The notes beneath the pieces were generated by a model. That model did no database searches, was not told the origin of the DNA, and saw only the letters and a list, made by a program, of their open reading frames with translations. A DNA stretch of 64,000 nt from the NCBI GenBank assembly GCA_026932145.1, contig JAIXKT010000007.1, positions 155,436-219,435 of the forward strand, given 5' to 3'. The DNA is from Bacteroidia bacterium (GTDB taxonomy: Bacteria > Bacteroidota > Bacteroidia > J057 > JAIXKT01). Numbering within the stretch: the stretch's first letter is position 1; each line of letters starts with the position of its first letter. The position numbers and the translations under genes are program-made. This document shows positions 17,249 through 26,527 of the stretch, piece by piece.

Positions 17249-18628
17249 ATGAACCTAAATTGGTTTCCAAGTATATGTTTAATACTATTTTGGGCTTTTT
17301 CTGTATTTAATCCATTATTTTGGGATACTATTCAGTTTGCCTCATATCATCCAACTTATTATTTTGAGAATAACTTTAATCAATGGTTTCTGCCTCCTCA
17401 TTTAGATAGTGGTCATCCGCCTTATTTTGGATTATACATAGCATTATGTTGGAAATTATTGGGACGTGAACTATGGGTAACCCATTTGGCTATGCTTCCT
17501 GCGGTTTTAGCTATTGCTTATTTTTTACAAAAACTATCCCAAAATATTTCAGGTGGGTGTTTGTTTAGCTGGATGTTTGTTTGCTTTGCAGGTATAATAG
17601 GGCAGATTATGCTGGTAAGCCCAGATGTATTGCTGGTACTGTTTTGGTTATTAGGTGTTTATGGAATTATTAACCGGCAAAAGACGATTATCATTTTTTC
17701 TGTAATATTATTGGGAATGATAAGTATGCGTGGTATGGTTGCTGCCGTTGGGCTATTTTTATGGCAAGGCTGGATATATCGCAGCGAAAAAAATAACGTA
17801 TTAAAAACCATTTATTTATACATTCCCGGAGGCTTGCTTGCAATGGCTTACTTCGTAGTTCATTATTTCAGAACAAAGTGGATTGGTTATCACACAAATT
17901 CAACATGGGCAGATAGTTTCTTATATGTAGATTTTCACGGATTTCTAAAAAACATCATTGTTTTAGGCTGGAGATTAAATGATTTTGGTGTTTTTATTAT
18001 TTGGTTATCAATAATTTATATTTTATTTAAACAAAAGATACCAATTAAAAGTTGGCTTTTTGAGTTAGGAAACTGGGGTGTTTTACTTATTATTAACCTA
18101 ATTTTATTTGCAGCAATAATGCTTCCTTATACCGGTTTAATGGGACATCGCTATTTATTACCGGTTTATATTTCGCTATTTTGGGTATGGGCACATATAG
18201 CACAAAAATATCCCTACAGGAAATTTGTGATAATAGGAATTTTGGGGATAGTTTTGGGAAATATATGTTTTTATCCTCAACCGATAGCAACCGGTTGGGA
18301 TAGCACGCCACTTCATATTTTCTATTTCCCGATTCGCCAGCAATGTATTAACTATCTAAAAAACAATAATATACCGCTTGAAACAGTTGGTTCGGCTTTC
18401 CCTAATTTAGATCCATTATTCATTACTGATCTATCTGCTCATGATTCAAGTGCTTTTGCTGAAAAGAATTTGAATAGCCAAAATCGGATTTTTTACAGTA
18501 ATATCTTTAACAATTTTACTGATTCAGAACTTCAAGAACTTCATTCTGAATGGGTTATAGAAAAGGATTGGAGTAGCTGGCCTATCACAGGAATATTATA
18601 CAAAAAGCCTAAGCCATCGGATTTATAG
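17249..18628 (+). CDS. GT-C/ArnT-like membrane glycosyltransferase (GT39/GT83 type)
   Basis: 459 residues with about ten hydrophobic helices. The first external loop contains FWDTIQFASYHP and, further on, DSGHPPYFGLY, matching the acidic and HPP features of PMT/ArnT-like transferases, which use polyprenyl-phosphate-linked sugars. The acceptor could be lipid A, protein or a glycan and cannot be named from sequence. The C-terminal domain after the last helix (from about 375) is soluble and probably periplasmic. It begins shortly after rnpB, and no clear TAnnTTTG box is visible before ATG 17249. It is convergent with dapD. Confidence 0.7.
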   Translation: MNLNWFPSICLILFWAFSVFNPLFWDTIQFASYHPTYYFENNFNQWFLPPHLDSGHPPYFGLYIALCWKLLGRELWVTHLAMLPAVLAIAYFLQKLSQNISGGCLFSWMFVCFAGIIGQIMLVSPDVLLVLFWLLGVYGIINRQKTIIIFSVILLGMISMRGMVAAVGLFLWQGWIYRSEKNNVLKTIYLYIPGGLLAMAYFVVHYFRTKWIGYHTNSTWADSFLYVDFHGFLKNIIVLGWRLNDFGVFIIWLSIIYILFKQKIPIKSWLFELGNWGVLLIINLILFAAIMLPYTGLMGHRYLLPVYISLFWVWAHIAQKYPYRKFVIIGILGIVLGNICFYPQPIATGWDSTPLHIFYFPIRQQCINYLKNNNIPLETVGSAFPNLDPLFITDLSAHDSSAFAEKNLNSQNRIFYSNIFNNFTDSELQELHSEWVIEKDWSSWPITGILYKKPKPSDL

Positions 18629-18638
18629 TTTCTGAAGT

Positions 18639-19466
18639 TTAGACAGAAACGTTAAACTCCCTTAACGCATTGTTCAAAGAGGTTTTTAGATCTGTAGAGG
18701 CTTTTCTTTTTCCGATGATGAGGGCCGCCGGAACCTGAAAGGTGCCAGCAGGAAAACTTTTAGGGATAGATCCGGGAATGACAACACTTCTGGGTGGAAT
18801 AAATCCGGTGTATTCAACAGGTTGGTTTTCAGATACATCTATAATCTTAGTAGATGCAGTTAGTACGACATTAGCACCTAAAACGGCCTCCTGAGCTACA
18901 TGAACTCCTTCTACTACAATACAACGTGAGCCAATAAAACAGCCATCTTCGATTATTACAGGCTTTGCTTGTAGTGGTTCTAACACTCCCCCGATACCAA
19001 CTCCGCCACTCAAATGCACTCTTTTTCCAATCTGTGCACAAGTACCTACCGTTGCCCAAGTATCAACCATAGTTTCTTCATCAACATAAGCACCAATATT
19101 TACATAGGAAGGCATCAAAATAACTCCTTTGGCCAAATAAGATCCGAAACGTGCTACTGCAGGCGGCACTACACGTACCTCAGAACCCGTGTAATCCGTC
19201 TTTAGCGGAATTTTATCCCGATATTCAAAAGGTAAAACCTCAATTGACTTAGCTGGCTGCTGGCGAAAATACAATAAAATAGCTTTTTTAACCCATTCAT
19301 TCGTAATCCATTGCCCGTCATTATCGGGAGTCGCTGCCCTAATTACTCCCTTATCCAACATAGAAATCACTTTATGAGGTGCATTTTCATGTAGCTTAGA
19401 AGTTGTAAGTAATTCCGGATAATCATAGGCTTCCTCTATTAAGCCAACTAAATTTGGTCTTGCCAT
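18639..19466 (-). CDS. dapD: 2,3,4,5-tetrahydropyridine-2,6-dicarboxylate N-succinyltransferase
   Basis: 275 residues, the normal length. DapD succinylates tetrahydrodipicolinate in the lysine/diaminopimelate pathway, which feeds both protein and peptidoglycan synthesis. The sequence shows the N-terminal helical domain, then a left-handed beta-helix with the DapD-typical stretches RVVPPAVARFGSYLAKG, MPSYVNIGAYVDEETMVDTW and SGGVGIGGVLEPLQA, and the C-terminal end PAALIIGKRK. It starts nine bases after the clpC stop and so is probably cotranscribed with clpC. Confidence 0.96.
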   Translation of the reverse strand: MARPNLVGLIEEAYDYPELLTTSKLHENAPHKVISMLDKGVIRAATPDNDGQWITNEWVKKAILLYFRQQPAKSIEVLPFEYRDKIPLKTDYTGSEVRVVPPAVARFGSYLAKGVILMPSYVNIGAYVDEETMVDTWATVGTCAQIGKRVHLSGGVGIGGVLEPLQAKPVIIEDGCFIGSRCIVVEGVHVAQEAVLGANVVLTASTKIIDVSENQPVEYTGFIPPRSVVIPGSIPKSFPAGTFQVPAALIIGKRKASTDLKTSLNNALREFNVSV

Positions 19467-19475
19467 ACTTGGCTT

Positions 19476-21980
19476 TTATACTTGTGATTCGGCGGGAGAC
19501 GCTGCTTCTATTGTAACTTTAATTTCTTGTGTAGCTGAGTCTAAATCCACTAAGATGGTATCATCAGAATGAACTTCATTGGTTAATAATGCTTCTGATA
19601 TTGGGTCTTCAATATACTTTTGAATAGCACGAGCCATTGGGCGGGCACCATACTGCTGGTCATAGCCTTTTTCGGATAAAAACTGCTTTACTGTATCAGA
19701 AAGCCGAATGTTATATCCTAACTTTTTGACTCTTCCGAATACTTTTTCAAGCATTAAGTCAATAATTTTGAAAATATCTTCTTGGGTTAAAGAGTTGAAA
19801 ATAATAACATCATCTATTCTATTCAAGAACTCCGGCCTAAAGACCTTGCGCAAAGCACCTTCAAGTGTTGATTTAATACGGTCATCAACTTGGTCTGTTT
19901 TGGCACTTGTAGAGAAGCCAACGCCTGATCCAAAGTCTTTGATTTCTCGGGCACCCACGTTTGAGGTCATGATGATGATGGTATTTCTGAAGTCAATTTT
20001 TCGGCCAAGCCCGTCTGTTAAAGTACCGTCATCTAATACTTGCAGCAGAATGTTGAAGATATCTGGATGTGCTTTTTCTATCTCATCAAGTAGGATAACG
20101 CAATAAGGTTTTCTCCGTACTTTTTCGGTAAGTTGTCCGCCTTCTTCATAACCTACGTATCCGGGGGGTGCACCAATTAAGCGTGATACAGAAAATTTCT
20201 CCATATATTCGCTCATGTCAATACGAATCAGGGCATCATCTCCGTCAAAGAGATAGCGGGCAAGTTCTTTTGCTAATTCTGTTTTTCCAATTCCGGTAGA
20301 ACCTAAAAATATGAATGACCCGATGGGTTTGTTTGGGTCTTTTAGGCCGATTCGGGAGCGTCTGATGGCTTTGGCCAGCTTTTCGATAGCTTGGTCTTGG
20401 CCGATAACGCGATTTCTCAGCTCATCTTTTATGGTTAAAAGTCGTTTCGCATCTCCTTCTGCAATTTTAGTTACCGGTATTCCGGTCATCATTCCTACGA
20501 CGGTTGCAATATCATGCTCGCTTACTACAAACCGTTGAGAGCGGGTTTCTTCCTCCCAATTTAGCTTTGCTTGTTCTAATTCTTCTATCAAGCGTTTTTC
20601 TTGGTCGCGTAGCTGGGCGGCTTCTTCATATTTTTGGCTTTTTACAACCTTATTTTTTCGTTCTTTAATTTCTTCTATTTTGGCTTCTAAGTCTAAGATG
20701 TATTTGGGAACGTGGATATTGGATAGATGAACTCTGCTACCGGCTTCGTCCATAACGTCAATGGCTTTATCTGGGTAGTTTTTGTCGGTAATATAGCGTC
20801 CGCTTAGGAATACACATTCTTTAATTGCTTCTGGTGTGTAGGTTACGTTATGGTGGTCTTCGTATTTTGACTTTATATTTTCGAGGATTTGGATGGTTTC
20901 TTCTGGTGAGGTTGGCTCAACCATGATTTTTTGGAATCTACGTTCGAGTGCGCCATCTTTTTCGATATATTGGCGGTATTCGTCGAGGGTAGTTGCGCCG
21001 ATACATTGGATTTCGCCTCTGGCTAAGGCTGGTTTAAACATATTGGAGGCATCTAATGAGCCGGATGCGCCTCCTGCGCCTACTAAGGTGTGTAGTTCGT
21101 CTATGAAGAGAATTACGTCAGGAGATTTTTCTAACTCGGCCATAACAGCTTTCATACGCTCTTCAAATTGCCCTCTGTATTTGGTTCCGGCTACGAGTGA
21201 GGCTATATCTAAGGTAACGACCCGTTTGTTAAACAGCACTCTACTTACTTTTCGTTGTACAATGCGGAGAGCTAATCCTTCTGCAATTGCTGTTTTACCG
21301 ACACCCGGTTCTCCAATAAGTACCGGATTGTTCTTTTTTCTTCGGGAAAGGACTTGGGCTACGCGCTCAATTTCTTTTTCGCGCCCAACAATTGGGTCTA
21401 ATTTGCCATCTTCGGCAGCTTTGGTTAAGTCACGGCCAAAGTTATCTAATACCGGCGTTTTAGATTTTATATTTTTCTTGGTTTTATCCTGTGGTTGATT
21501 TTCTCCGGAGTCTAAATGATCTGAGGGCATAGCCATCTGAATATCCTTAGACCGTTCGTCTTCTAACTCTGCCAGTACAGCATCATAACTAACGTTGTAT
21601 TTAGCTAATAATTGCGCAGCTAAGTTGTCGTCATCTCGTAAGATAGAAAGTAATAGATGCTCAGTACCAATTAAGTCGCTATTAAAATACTTTGCCTCAA
21701 GATAGGTAACTCTTAGGACTTTCTCGGTTTGTTTGGTTAGGGGAATATTAGAGAAGTTTGCTGTTGTGGAAACGGAACGGACACTATCTTCAACCTGTTT
21801 TCGGAGTTTATTTAAATCAACGCCTAAGTTAATTAGCACCTTAATAGCCATTCCTTCTCCTTCTCGGATTAGCCCTAAGAGTAAATGTTCTATACCAATA
21901 TAGTCATGACCTAAGCGTAATGCCTCTTCGCGGGCATAATGAAGAACATCCTTGACACGATTAGAAAAGTTAGCTTCCAT
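19476..21980 (-). CDS. clpC: ATP-dependent Clp protease ATP-binding subunit ClpC
   Basis: 834 residues. Hexameric AAA+ unfoldase that feeds proteins to ClpP in the cytoplasm. Domain order: two N-terminal Clp repeats (residues about 1-145), the first AAA module with GEPGVGKTA and Walker B VILFIDELH, the middle region with a UVR motif (KYEEAAQLRDQEKRLIEEL), the second AAA module with GSTGIGKTE and VILLDEIEKAH, and a C-terminal D2-small domain (YGARPMARAIQKYIEDP). The UVR motif and length fit ClpC rather than ClpA or ClpB. clpP is not in the window. dapD follows nine bases downstream. Confidence 0.96.
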   Translation of the reverse strand: MEANFSNRVKDVLHYAREEALRLGHDYIGIEHLLLGLIREGEGMAIKVLINLGVDLNKLRKQVEDSVRSVSTTANFSNIPLTKQTEKVLRVTYLEAKYFNSDLIGTEHLLLSILRDDDNLAAQLLAKYNVSYDAVLAELEDERSKDIQMAMPSDHLDSGENQPQDKTKKNIKSKTPVLDNFGRDLTKAAEDGKLDPIVGREKEIERVAQVLSRRKKNNPVLIGEPGVGKTAIAEGLALRIVQRKVSRVLFNKRVVTLDIASLVAGTKYRGQFEERMKAVMAELEKSPDVILFIDELHTLVGAGGASGSLDASNMFKPALARGEIQCIGATTLDEYRQYIEKDGALERRFQKIMVEPTSPEETIQILENIKSKYEDHHNVTYTPEAIKECVFLSGRYITDKNYPDKAIDVMDEAGSRVHLSNIHVPKYILDLEAKIEEIKERKNKVVKSQKYEEAAQLRDQEKRLIEELEQAKLNWEEETRSQRFVVSEHDIATVVGMMTGIPVTKIAEGDAKRLLTIKDELRNRVIGQDQAIEKLAKAIRRSRIGLKDPNKPIGSFIFLGSTGIGKTELAKELARYLFDGDDALIRIDMSEYMEKFSVSRLIGAPPGYVGYEEGGQLTEKVRRKPYCVILLDEIEKAHPDIFNILLQVLDDGTLTDGLGRKIDFRNTIIIMTSNVGAREIKDFGSGVGFSTSAKTDQVDDRIKSTLEGALRKVFRPEFLNRIDDVIIFNSLTQEDIFKIIDLMLEKVFGRVKKLGYNIRLSDTVKQFLSEKGYDQQYGARPMARAIQKYIEDPISEALLTNEVHSDDTILVDLDSATQEIKVTIEAASPAESQV

Positions 21981-21988
21981 AGTAAAAC

Positions 21989-22013
21989 AAAGATTTTGTC
22001 CGTAAGTTTACGA
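21989..22013 (-). promoter_or_regulatory. Probable clpC promoter region with an adjacent small palindrome
   Basis: On the minus strand AATCTTTG (one mismatch to TAnnTTTG) ends eight bases before the clpC ATG. Just upstream of it, at 22002-22013, is the palindrome CGTAA-GT-TTACG, which might be a repressor site. Both calls are by pattern only. Confidence 0.35.
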
Positions 22014-22036
22014 AACAGATGATAAAAAGTTACAGT

Positions 22037-23068
22037 TTATTGAAACAGTAGTAAGATAAATGCAAGAACCATTAAGTTAAGTAGTGATAGCGGTAGTAGT
22101 ACTTTCCAGCCAATATCCATTAGTTGGTTGTATTTAAAGCGGGGTAAAGTCCAGCGTACCCAGATAAAGACATATACTAAGAAGAAGGTTTTTAGGCAAA
22201 ACCAGCCTAAGCCCCAACCCAATTGCGGCCAAAATCCCCAACTTTGAACGCCTAAAGATTTCTCTCCGATACCTAAGTAACCACCTAAAAATAAAGTAGT
22301 CATCAGAGCAGAAGAGATTACTATGTTTAGATATTCTCCCAAAAAGAACGATCCAAACTTCATGGAGCTATATTCTGTATGATAGCCACCTACCAACTCT
22401 TGTTCTGCTTCTACTAAGTCAAAGGGAACACGGTTTGTTTCTGCTAAGGCGCAAACGAAAAAGATTAAGAATGTAAGTGGATTCACAAAAACGAACCATA
22501 CGGAGCTTTGTGCTTCTACTATGGATGTCATACGTAAATATTCTCCGTTATTTGTTGGCAAAAAGTGGTTGGATAGTAATACAATGCTCACCACACAAAT
22601 CCCCATAGGTATTTCATAAGAAAGCATTTGTGCAGAAGACCGCAAACCGCCTAACAAGGAGTATTTACTATTTGAACTCCAACCGGCTAATGTGATTGAA
22701 TATACTGCAACTGAGGCAATTCCCAAAGAGTATAACACTCCGATATTTACGTCAGCGATATGCAGCCCGCGTGCTAATGGAAGTAGTGCTAAGCCAGCAA
22801 CTGCTAAAAGAACGCCAAGCATAGGTGCTAAAGCATGGATATACCGATTAGAACTAGTCGGAACAATATCTTCTTTGAATAAAAGTTTAATAGCATCCGC
22901 CAAAGGCTGTAATAAACCAAAAGGCCCCACCCGATTAGGCCCTAACCGCTGCTGCATAAAAGCGCAGATTCTACGCTCAGCCAGAACAACGTAGGCAGCT
23001 GCCGTTAAGCCTACAAATAACGTTAATCCAATAATTATTAACGAATTAATTAATGCGTCTATACTCAT
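22037..23068 (-). CDS. nuoH: NADH-quinone oxidoreductase subunit H
   Basis: 343 residues. Membrane subunit of complex I that helps form the quinone-binding chamber and couples it to proton pumping. Typical NuoH segments are present: AERRICAFMQQRLGPNRVGPFGLLQPLADAIKL in the first part (given here only as landmarks), ETNRVPFDLVEAEQELVGG in the middle, and RWTLPRFKYNQLM near the end, with eight or more membrane helices. No other nuo gene is next to it: clpC follows and an intergenic region with its own promoter precedes. Thus the complex I genes of this organism are probably split over several loci. Confidence 0.95.
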   Translation of the reverse strand: MSIDALINSLIIIGLTLFVGLTAAAYVVLAERRICAFMQQRLGPNRVGPFGLLQPLADAIKLLFKEDIVPTSSNRYIHALAPMLGVLLAVAGLALLPLARGLHIADVNIGVLYSLGIASVAVYSITLAGWSSNSKYSLLGGLRSSAQMLSYEIPMGICVVSIVLLSNHFLPTNNGEYLRMTSIVEAQSSVWFVFVNPLTFLIFFVCALAETNRVPFDLVEAEQELVGGYHTEYSSMKFGSFFLGEYLNIVISSALMTTLFLGGYLGIGEKSLGVQSWGFWPQLGWGLGWFCLKTFFLVYVFIWVRWTLPRFKYNQLMDIGWKVLLPLSLLNLMVLAFILLLFQ

Positions 23069-23084
23069 GCTTCAGTTAAAATCC

Positions 23085-23102
23085 CTTTGCACGGCAAAGT
23101 TA
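23085..23102 (-). promoter_or_regulatory. nuoH promoter (TAACTTTG) overlapped by an inverted repeat
   Basis: Minus-strand TAACTTTG occupies 23095-23102, an exact -7 match. The sequence CTTTGC-ACG-GCAAAG (23085-23099) is a perfect inverted repeat that overlaps the box and the predicted transcription start. It could be an operator or a short 5' stem. Confidence 0.5.
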
Positions 23103-23339
23103 ATTTTTCTCCAAACATAATCTACACAGATATTCGTATTAGATAAAAAGTTTTTTACAGATATAGGCAAAAAGAACAAGAAAAAAATAAAAAATCAGGA
23201 AGATTTTAGTATATAACAGAATGATAACCAATATTATTATGTTGTGCTGATTTGATTATTTTGTGATAAAGAGTAGCTTGCTGAAAAATAGATACTTTAA
23301 AATAGTGAACTTAGCTTAGGCATAATTATTGAATACCGC

Positions 23340-23347
23340 TACATTTG
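23340..23347 (+). promoter_or_regulatory. TAnnTTTG -7 box (TACATTTG) for the von Willebrand A-like gene
   Basis: Exact consensus match 20 bases before ATG 23368, leaving a leader of roughly 14 bases. Confidence 0.6.
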
Positions 23348-23367
23348 TAAATTACTGAATTATTGTG

Positions 23368-24801
23368 ATGAATCTAAAGAATATAATTTTCTTTATCTTA
23401 TTGGCTGTAACGACTTTTATAGCTGCTTTTGGGCAACTTCCTCCGCCCACTTTACGCCCTACGGATTCAACAGCCGTTATTTATTTGGTTTTTCAATACA
23501 CTAATTTAAAGCCATTTGCCAATGAAGGGGTTGCTATAGTAGGGCGCGCAAGCAAAAGAGAATTTAAAACTAAGACAAATAGGATAGGGATAACTGAAGT
23601 TATGGTTCCTATCGGAGATAAATATCAAATATTATTTGGCGATAGCAGCCGAGTAGAAATATTAGAGGTTGCGGCTATTCCTAATAAAATTATCAAGAGA
23701 ACTATTATTGTAGATAAGACAGCCACGATTGAGTTTCATTTTAATAATATGAATGATAGACCTGTTTCGGGTGAGGCAGTTTGGCTCATCAGCAAGCAAA
23801 CAGGTAAACGATATGATGGAATTACAAATGCACAGGGAATAGCTTTGTTTCAAGTGCCTATTGGGCAAGATTATGTCGGTAATGTGATGTATAACAGTAA
23901 TTTTTACGTTTTTAAGATGGTAGATAAAGGTCAGGCTACAAACTACTTTACCTATTATTATCATGGGCAGGGAAAAGAGTTGATAGAAGCTCGTATGAAA
24001 TCAGAAGCCCGTGCGAAAGAATATCTGGCTATTCGCGACAAAAAACGAAAAGAAATTGACTCCCTCCGAAGGGTAGCATTAGAACGATACAAACGCGAAC
24101 GTTCCCATGTTGACTCTTTGTATGATTATTATTCCGTTGATGATTACTTAAAAGCCTTAGAAACCGAGCAAGAAGATGATGCAGTAGAAAAAGTTTTTAA
24201 CAGAAATAAACAATGGAAGATCAAGACAATTGTATGTGATGTTACCGGCAGTATGGGGCCATTTATGGATCAATTAGTTAGCTGGTTTAATGCTCATTAT
24301 AACGCAGATATTCCGATGAATATAGTCCTTTTTAACGATGGTGATGCTAAGCCACAAGAACAGAAAATAGTTGGCCAAACAGGTGGGATATATTTTTGTG
24401 CAAACTGCACTCCCCAAAGCCTAAAACAAACGATATTAAAAGCTATGGATGCCGGATATGGTGGAGATAGCCCCGAAAATGACGTAGAAGCATTACTCGC
24501 AGCGCAAGAAAAATTTCCAGATTCAGCCGAGCTATTCTTAGTCGCTGATGCCTATACGGATTTTAGAGATATAAGCCTGATTCCTAAACTGTTAAAACCA
24601 GTTCGAGTAATATTATGCGGTGCTTATTATAGCGTAGAACCCGTTTATTTAGAACTTGCCGCAAAAACAAAGGGGTCTGTTCATACAATTGATAAAGATT
24701 ATTTAGATTTAATTAAATTGGGAGCAAATAACCAAATCAGTATTGCCAAGCAACTTTTTCAATTAGTAAGCGGTACTTACAAAGAAGTTAAAAAGAAGTA
24801 A
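23368..24801 (+). CDS. Exported von Willebrand factor A-like protein with two Ig/carboxypeptidase-regulatory-like domains
   Basis: 477 residues from ATG 23368 (a GTG one codon earlier is possible). A signal peptide ends near ..AAFGQ. Two beta-sandwich modules follow (about residues 30-115 and 115-195); the second has the GKRYDGITNAQGIALFQVP turn typical of carboxypeptidase-regulatory-like folds. A charged helical stretch (about 205-265) leads to a vWA-like domain with a MIDAS-type motif DVTGSM at 291-296 and a later YGGDSPENDVEALLAA segment. Such domains bind a divalent cation and protein ligands. Cellular role unknown; it is convergent with the MATE exporter, four bases apart. Confidence 0.7.
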   Translation: MNLKNIIFFILLAVTTFIAAFGQLPPPTLRPTDSTAVIYLVFQYTNLKPFANEGVAIVGRASKREFKTKTNRIGITEVMVPIGDKYQILFGDSSRVEILEVAAIPNKIIKRTIIVDKTATIEFHFNNMNDRPVSGEAVWLISKQTGKRYDGITNAQGIALFQVPIGQDYVGNVMYNSNFYVFKMVDKGQATNYFTYYYHGQGKELIEARMKSEARAKEYLAIRDKKRKEIDSLRRVALERYKRERSHVDSLYDYYSVDDYLKALETEQEDDAVEKVFNRNKQWKIKTIVCDVTGSMGPFMDQLVSWFNAHYNADIPMNIVLFNDGDAKPQEQKIVGQTGGIYFCANCTPQSLKQTILKAMDAGYGGDSPENDVEALLAAQEKFPDSAELFLVADAYTDFRDISLIPKLLKPVRVILCGAYYSVEPVYLELAAKTKGSVHTIDKDYLDLIKLGANNQISIAKQLFQLVSGTYKEVKKK

Positions 24802-24805
24802 TAAT

Positions 24806-26203
24806 TTAGGCAGAAACGGGTGCTGCCATAGTAGGTAGCACATTGTTTTGGGGGGTAGCTACGTATTTGGATTTTTGTTTAACTAACGAAAGATAACGCC
24901 AGCACTGTAAAATAGCGGATGCCGAAAGCCCTATCGCAAAGCCAATCCAAACGCCTTTGACACCCCATCCGGAACGGTAGCCCAAGAAATATGCCCAAGG
25001 TAATCCAATCCCAACATAAACGACTAAGGTGATTATAGTTGGGATTTTTATATCCCCAAGCCCGCGTAACAACCCTTGCGCAACCACCTGAGTTCCATCG
25101 GAGAGTTGAAAAATACTACAAATCAGCAAAAGTTCTGAGGCTATCATAATGACCTCATGTTCAGCCGGATTTACATACAGTAGCGGTAACCAATTGTTTA
25201 GCAGAATGAAACACGAAGCGAAAAAAAAGGTAAACACTGCCGTAACTGCAAAACAAACCCTACCGGCACGAACCAATGCTGGGTAATTATTACTTCCTTT
25301 AGCTTCTCCAACCATAATGGAGCCCGCTATCGAAATTCCAAGTGAAAACATATAAGTCATGCTGGCTAAGCCCATTGCAATTTGGTGGGCAGCTAACTTT
25401 TCAGCTCCCATCCAGCCAATAATGTAGGCAGCAAAAACAAAAGCAGAGGTTTCAAAAAAATACTGCAATCCTGCACCTAAGCCCATCCTGCCAATTTTTA
25501 TAAAAACTAAACGGTTCAATGAAAATGGAAATAAAGGGAGCGAAATACCTCCGTGTGGGCGCACCAACTGCCAAAGTATCAATATAGCCATTAGCCAACG
25601 AGCTATTAATGTAGCCCAACCCGCACCATTTAAGCCCATAGCCGGAAACCCAAACTTCCCAAAAATTAAAGTCCAGTTTAATAATATATTGACAACCAAC
25701 CCAATAAGTGTTATCCAAAAACCTTGTATAGTTCTACCTAAGCCGTCACTAACGCCCTTAGCAGCCATGAAGATAGCCAAAGGCAATGCAGAACTTCCGA
25801 TGATGCGGAAATAAGGAATTGCCAAAGTATTTACTTCGGGGGGCTGTTCTAACCAACTTATCCCTCCGGCAAAAACACCAAAAATAATTCCAAATCCGCC
25901 ACCGGCTATAAGTGCCCAAACTAAACCCATGTGAAAGTAATCCTTCACTATTGAGGTTGTATCAGCACCCTTTGCCGTAGCCGTCAAGGGAGCCAAAACA
26001 GACACAATCCCAATACCCAATGTGAATAACAAAAAAAAGGTTGAATTAACGATTGAAGCTGCTGCTAAAGCAACGGAACCCGTTTGTCCTACCATCATAT
26101 TGTCCGTTATCCCCATCAAAACAATACTCACTTGCCCTAAAACAATAGGATAACTTATTTTTAATAAACGTTTTAACGTTGGAACATATCCCTCTAACCG
26201 CAT
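24806..26203 (-). CDS. MATE-family multidrug/sodium (or proton) antiporter
   Basis: 465 residues from the ATG at 26201-26203. I chose this start because a TATCTTTG promoter box at 26233-26240 lies inside the longer reading that would begin at 26245. The protein has twelve hydrophobic helices arranged as two similar halves, with MatE features such as GQVSIVLMGITDNMMVG in helix 1 and a matching GLRGLGD(I/-)KIPT segment in the second half (QGLLRGLGDIKIPTI). The family exports cationic drugs or flavonoid-like compounds in exchange for sodium or protons. Substrate cannot be predicted. Confidence 0.9.
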   Translation of the reverse strand: MRLEGYVPTLKRLLKISYPIVLGQVSIVLMGITDNMMVGQTGSVALAAASIVNSTFFLLFTLGIGIVSVLAPLTATAKGADTTSIVKDYFHMGLVWALIAGGGFGIIFGVFAGGISWLEQPPEVNTLAIPYFRIIGSSALPLAIFMAAKGVSDGLGRTIQGFWITLIGLVVNILLNWTLIFGKFGFPAMGLNGAGWATLIARWLMAILILWQLVRPHGGISLPLFPFSLNRLVFIKIGRMGLGAGLQYFFETSAFVFAAYIIGWMGAEKLAAHQIAMGLASMTYMFSLGISIAGSIMVGEAKGSNNYPALVRAGRVCFAVTAVFTFFFASCFILLNNWLPLLYVNPAEHEVIMIASELLLICSIFQLSDGTQVVAQGLLRGLGDIKIPTIITLVVYVGIGLPWAYFLGYRSGWGVKGVWIGFAIGLSASAILQCWRYLSLVKQKSKYVATPQNNVLPTMAAPVSA

Positions 26204-26232
26204 CTCATCCCCTCTTTGTAAAAAAACGAGCG

Positions 26233-26240
26233 CAAAGATA
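26233..26240 (-). promoter_or_regulatory. TAnnTTTG -7 box (TATCTTTG) for the MATE gene
   Basis: Exact consensus match on the minus strand, 29 bases before the chosen ATG. It separates the MATE gene from the upstream thiS operon. Confidence 0.6.
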
Positions 26241-26317
26241 GACAAAAACGCTTCGTAGGTTGTATCTTAAAAGTGTTCCGCTTATATTTTGTCTAAATGA
26301 TAATTTTTTGAGAAAAA

Positions 26318-26527
26318 CTATCCGCCTTGGCGAGCTGTGATAATATCCACAGAATCGCCCGCCTTTAAGGTTATTGACTCCCAATCTGTTTTTGAAATAA
26401 CAGACTGATTTATCGCCACTGCTATTCCACCTGATTCATTTAAGATTCCCAGATAATCAAGCAATTCTGAAATATGCTTAATTTGATCATCAATATTTTG
26501 GGGTTTTCCATTAACGATTAAGTCCAT
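26318..26527 (-). CDS. thiS: Sulfur carrier protein ThiS
   Basis: 69 residues from the ATG at 26525-26527 (a TTG three codons earlier is possible). ThiS is a small ubiquitin-like protein whose C-terminal Gly-Gly is adenylated and thiocarboxylated to give sulfur for the thiazole ring of thiamine. Seen here: the start MDLIVNGK, the ALxINxxxI strand (VAINQSVI), GDSVDIITARQGG and a terminal Gly-Gly. No other thiamine genes are nearby; it is the last gene of a likely LysE-SDR-thiS operon and overlaps the SDR gene by 17 bases. A MoaD-like carrier is the alternative but the GDxVxIITA-QGG end fits ThiS better. Confidence 0.85.
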   Translation of the reverse strand: MDLIVNGKPQNIDDQIKHISELLDYLGILNESGGIAVAINQSVISKTDWESITLKAGDSVDIITARQGG

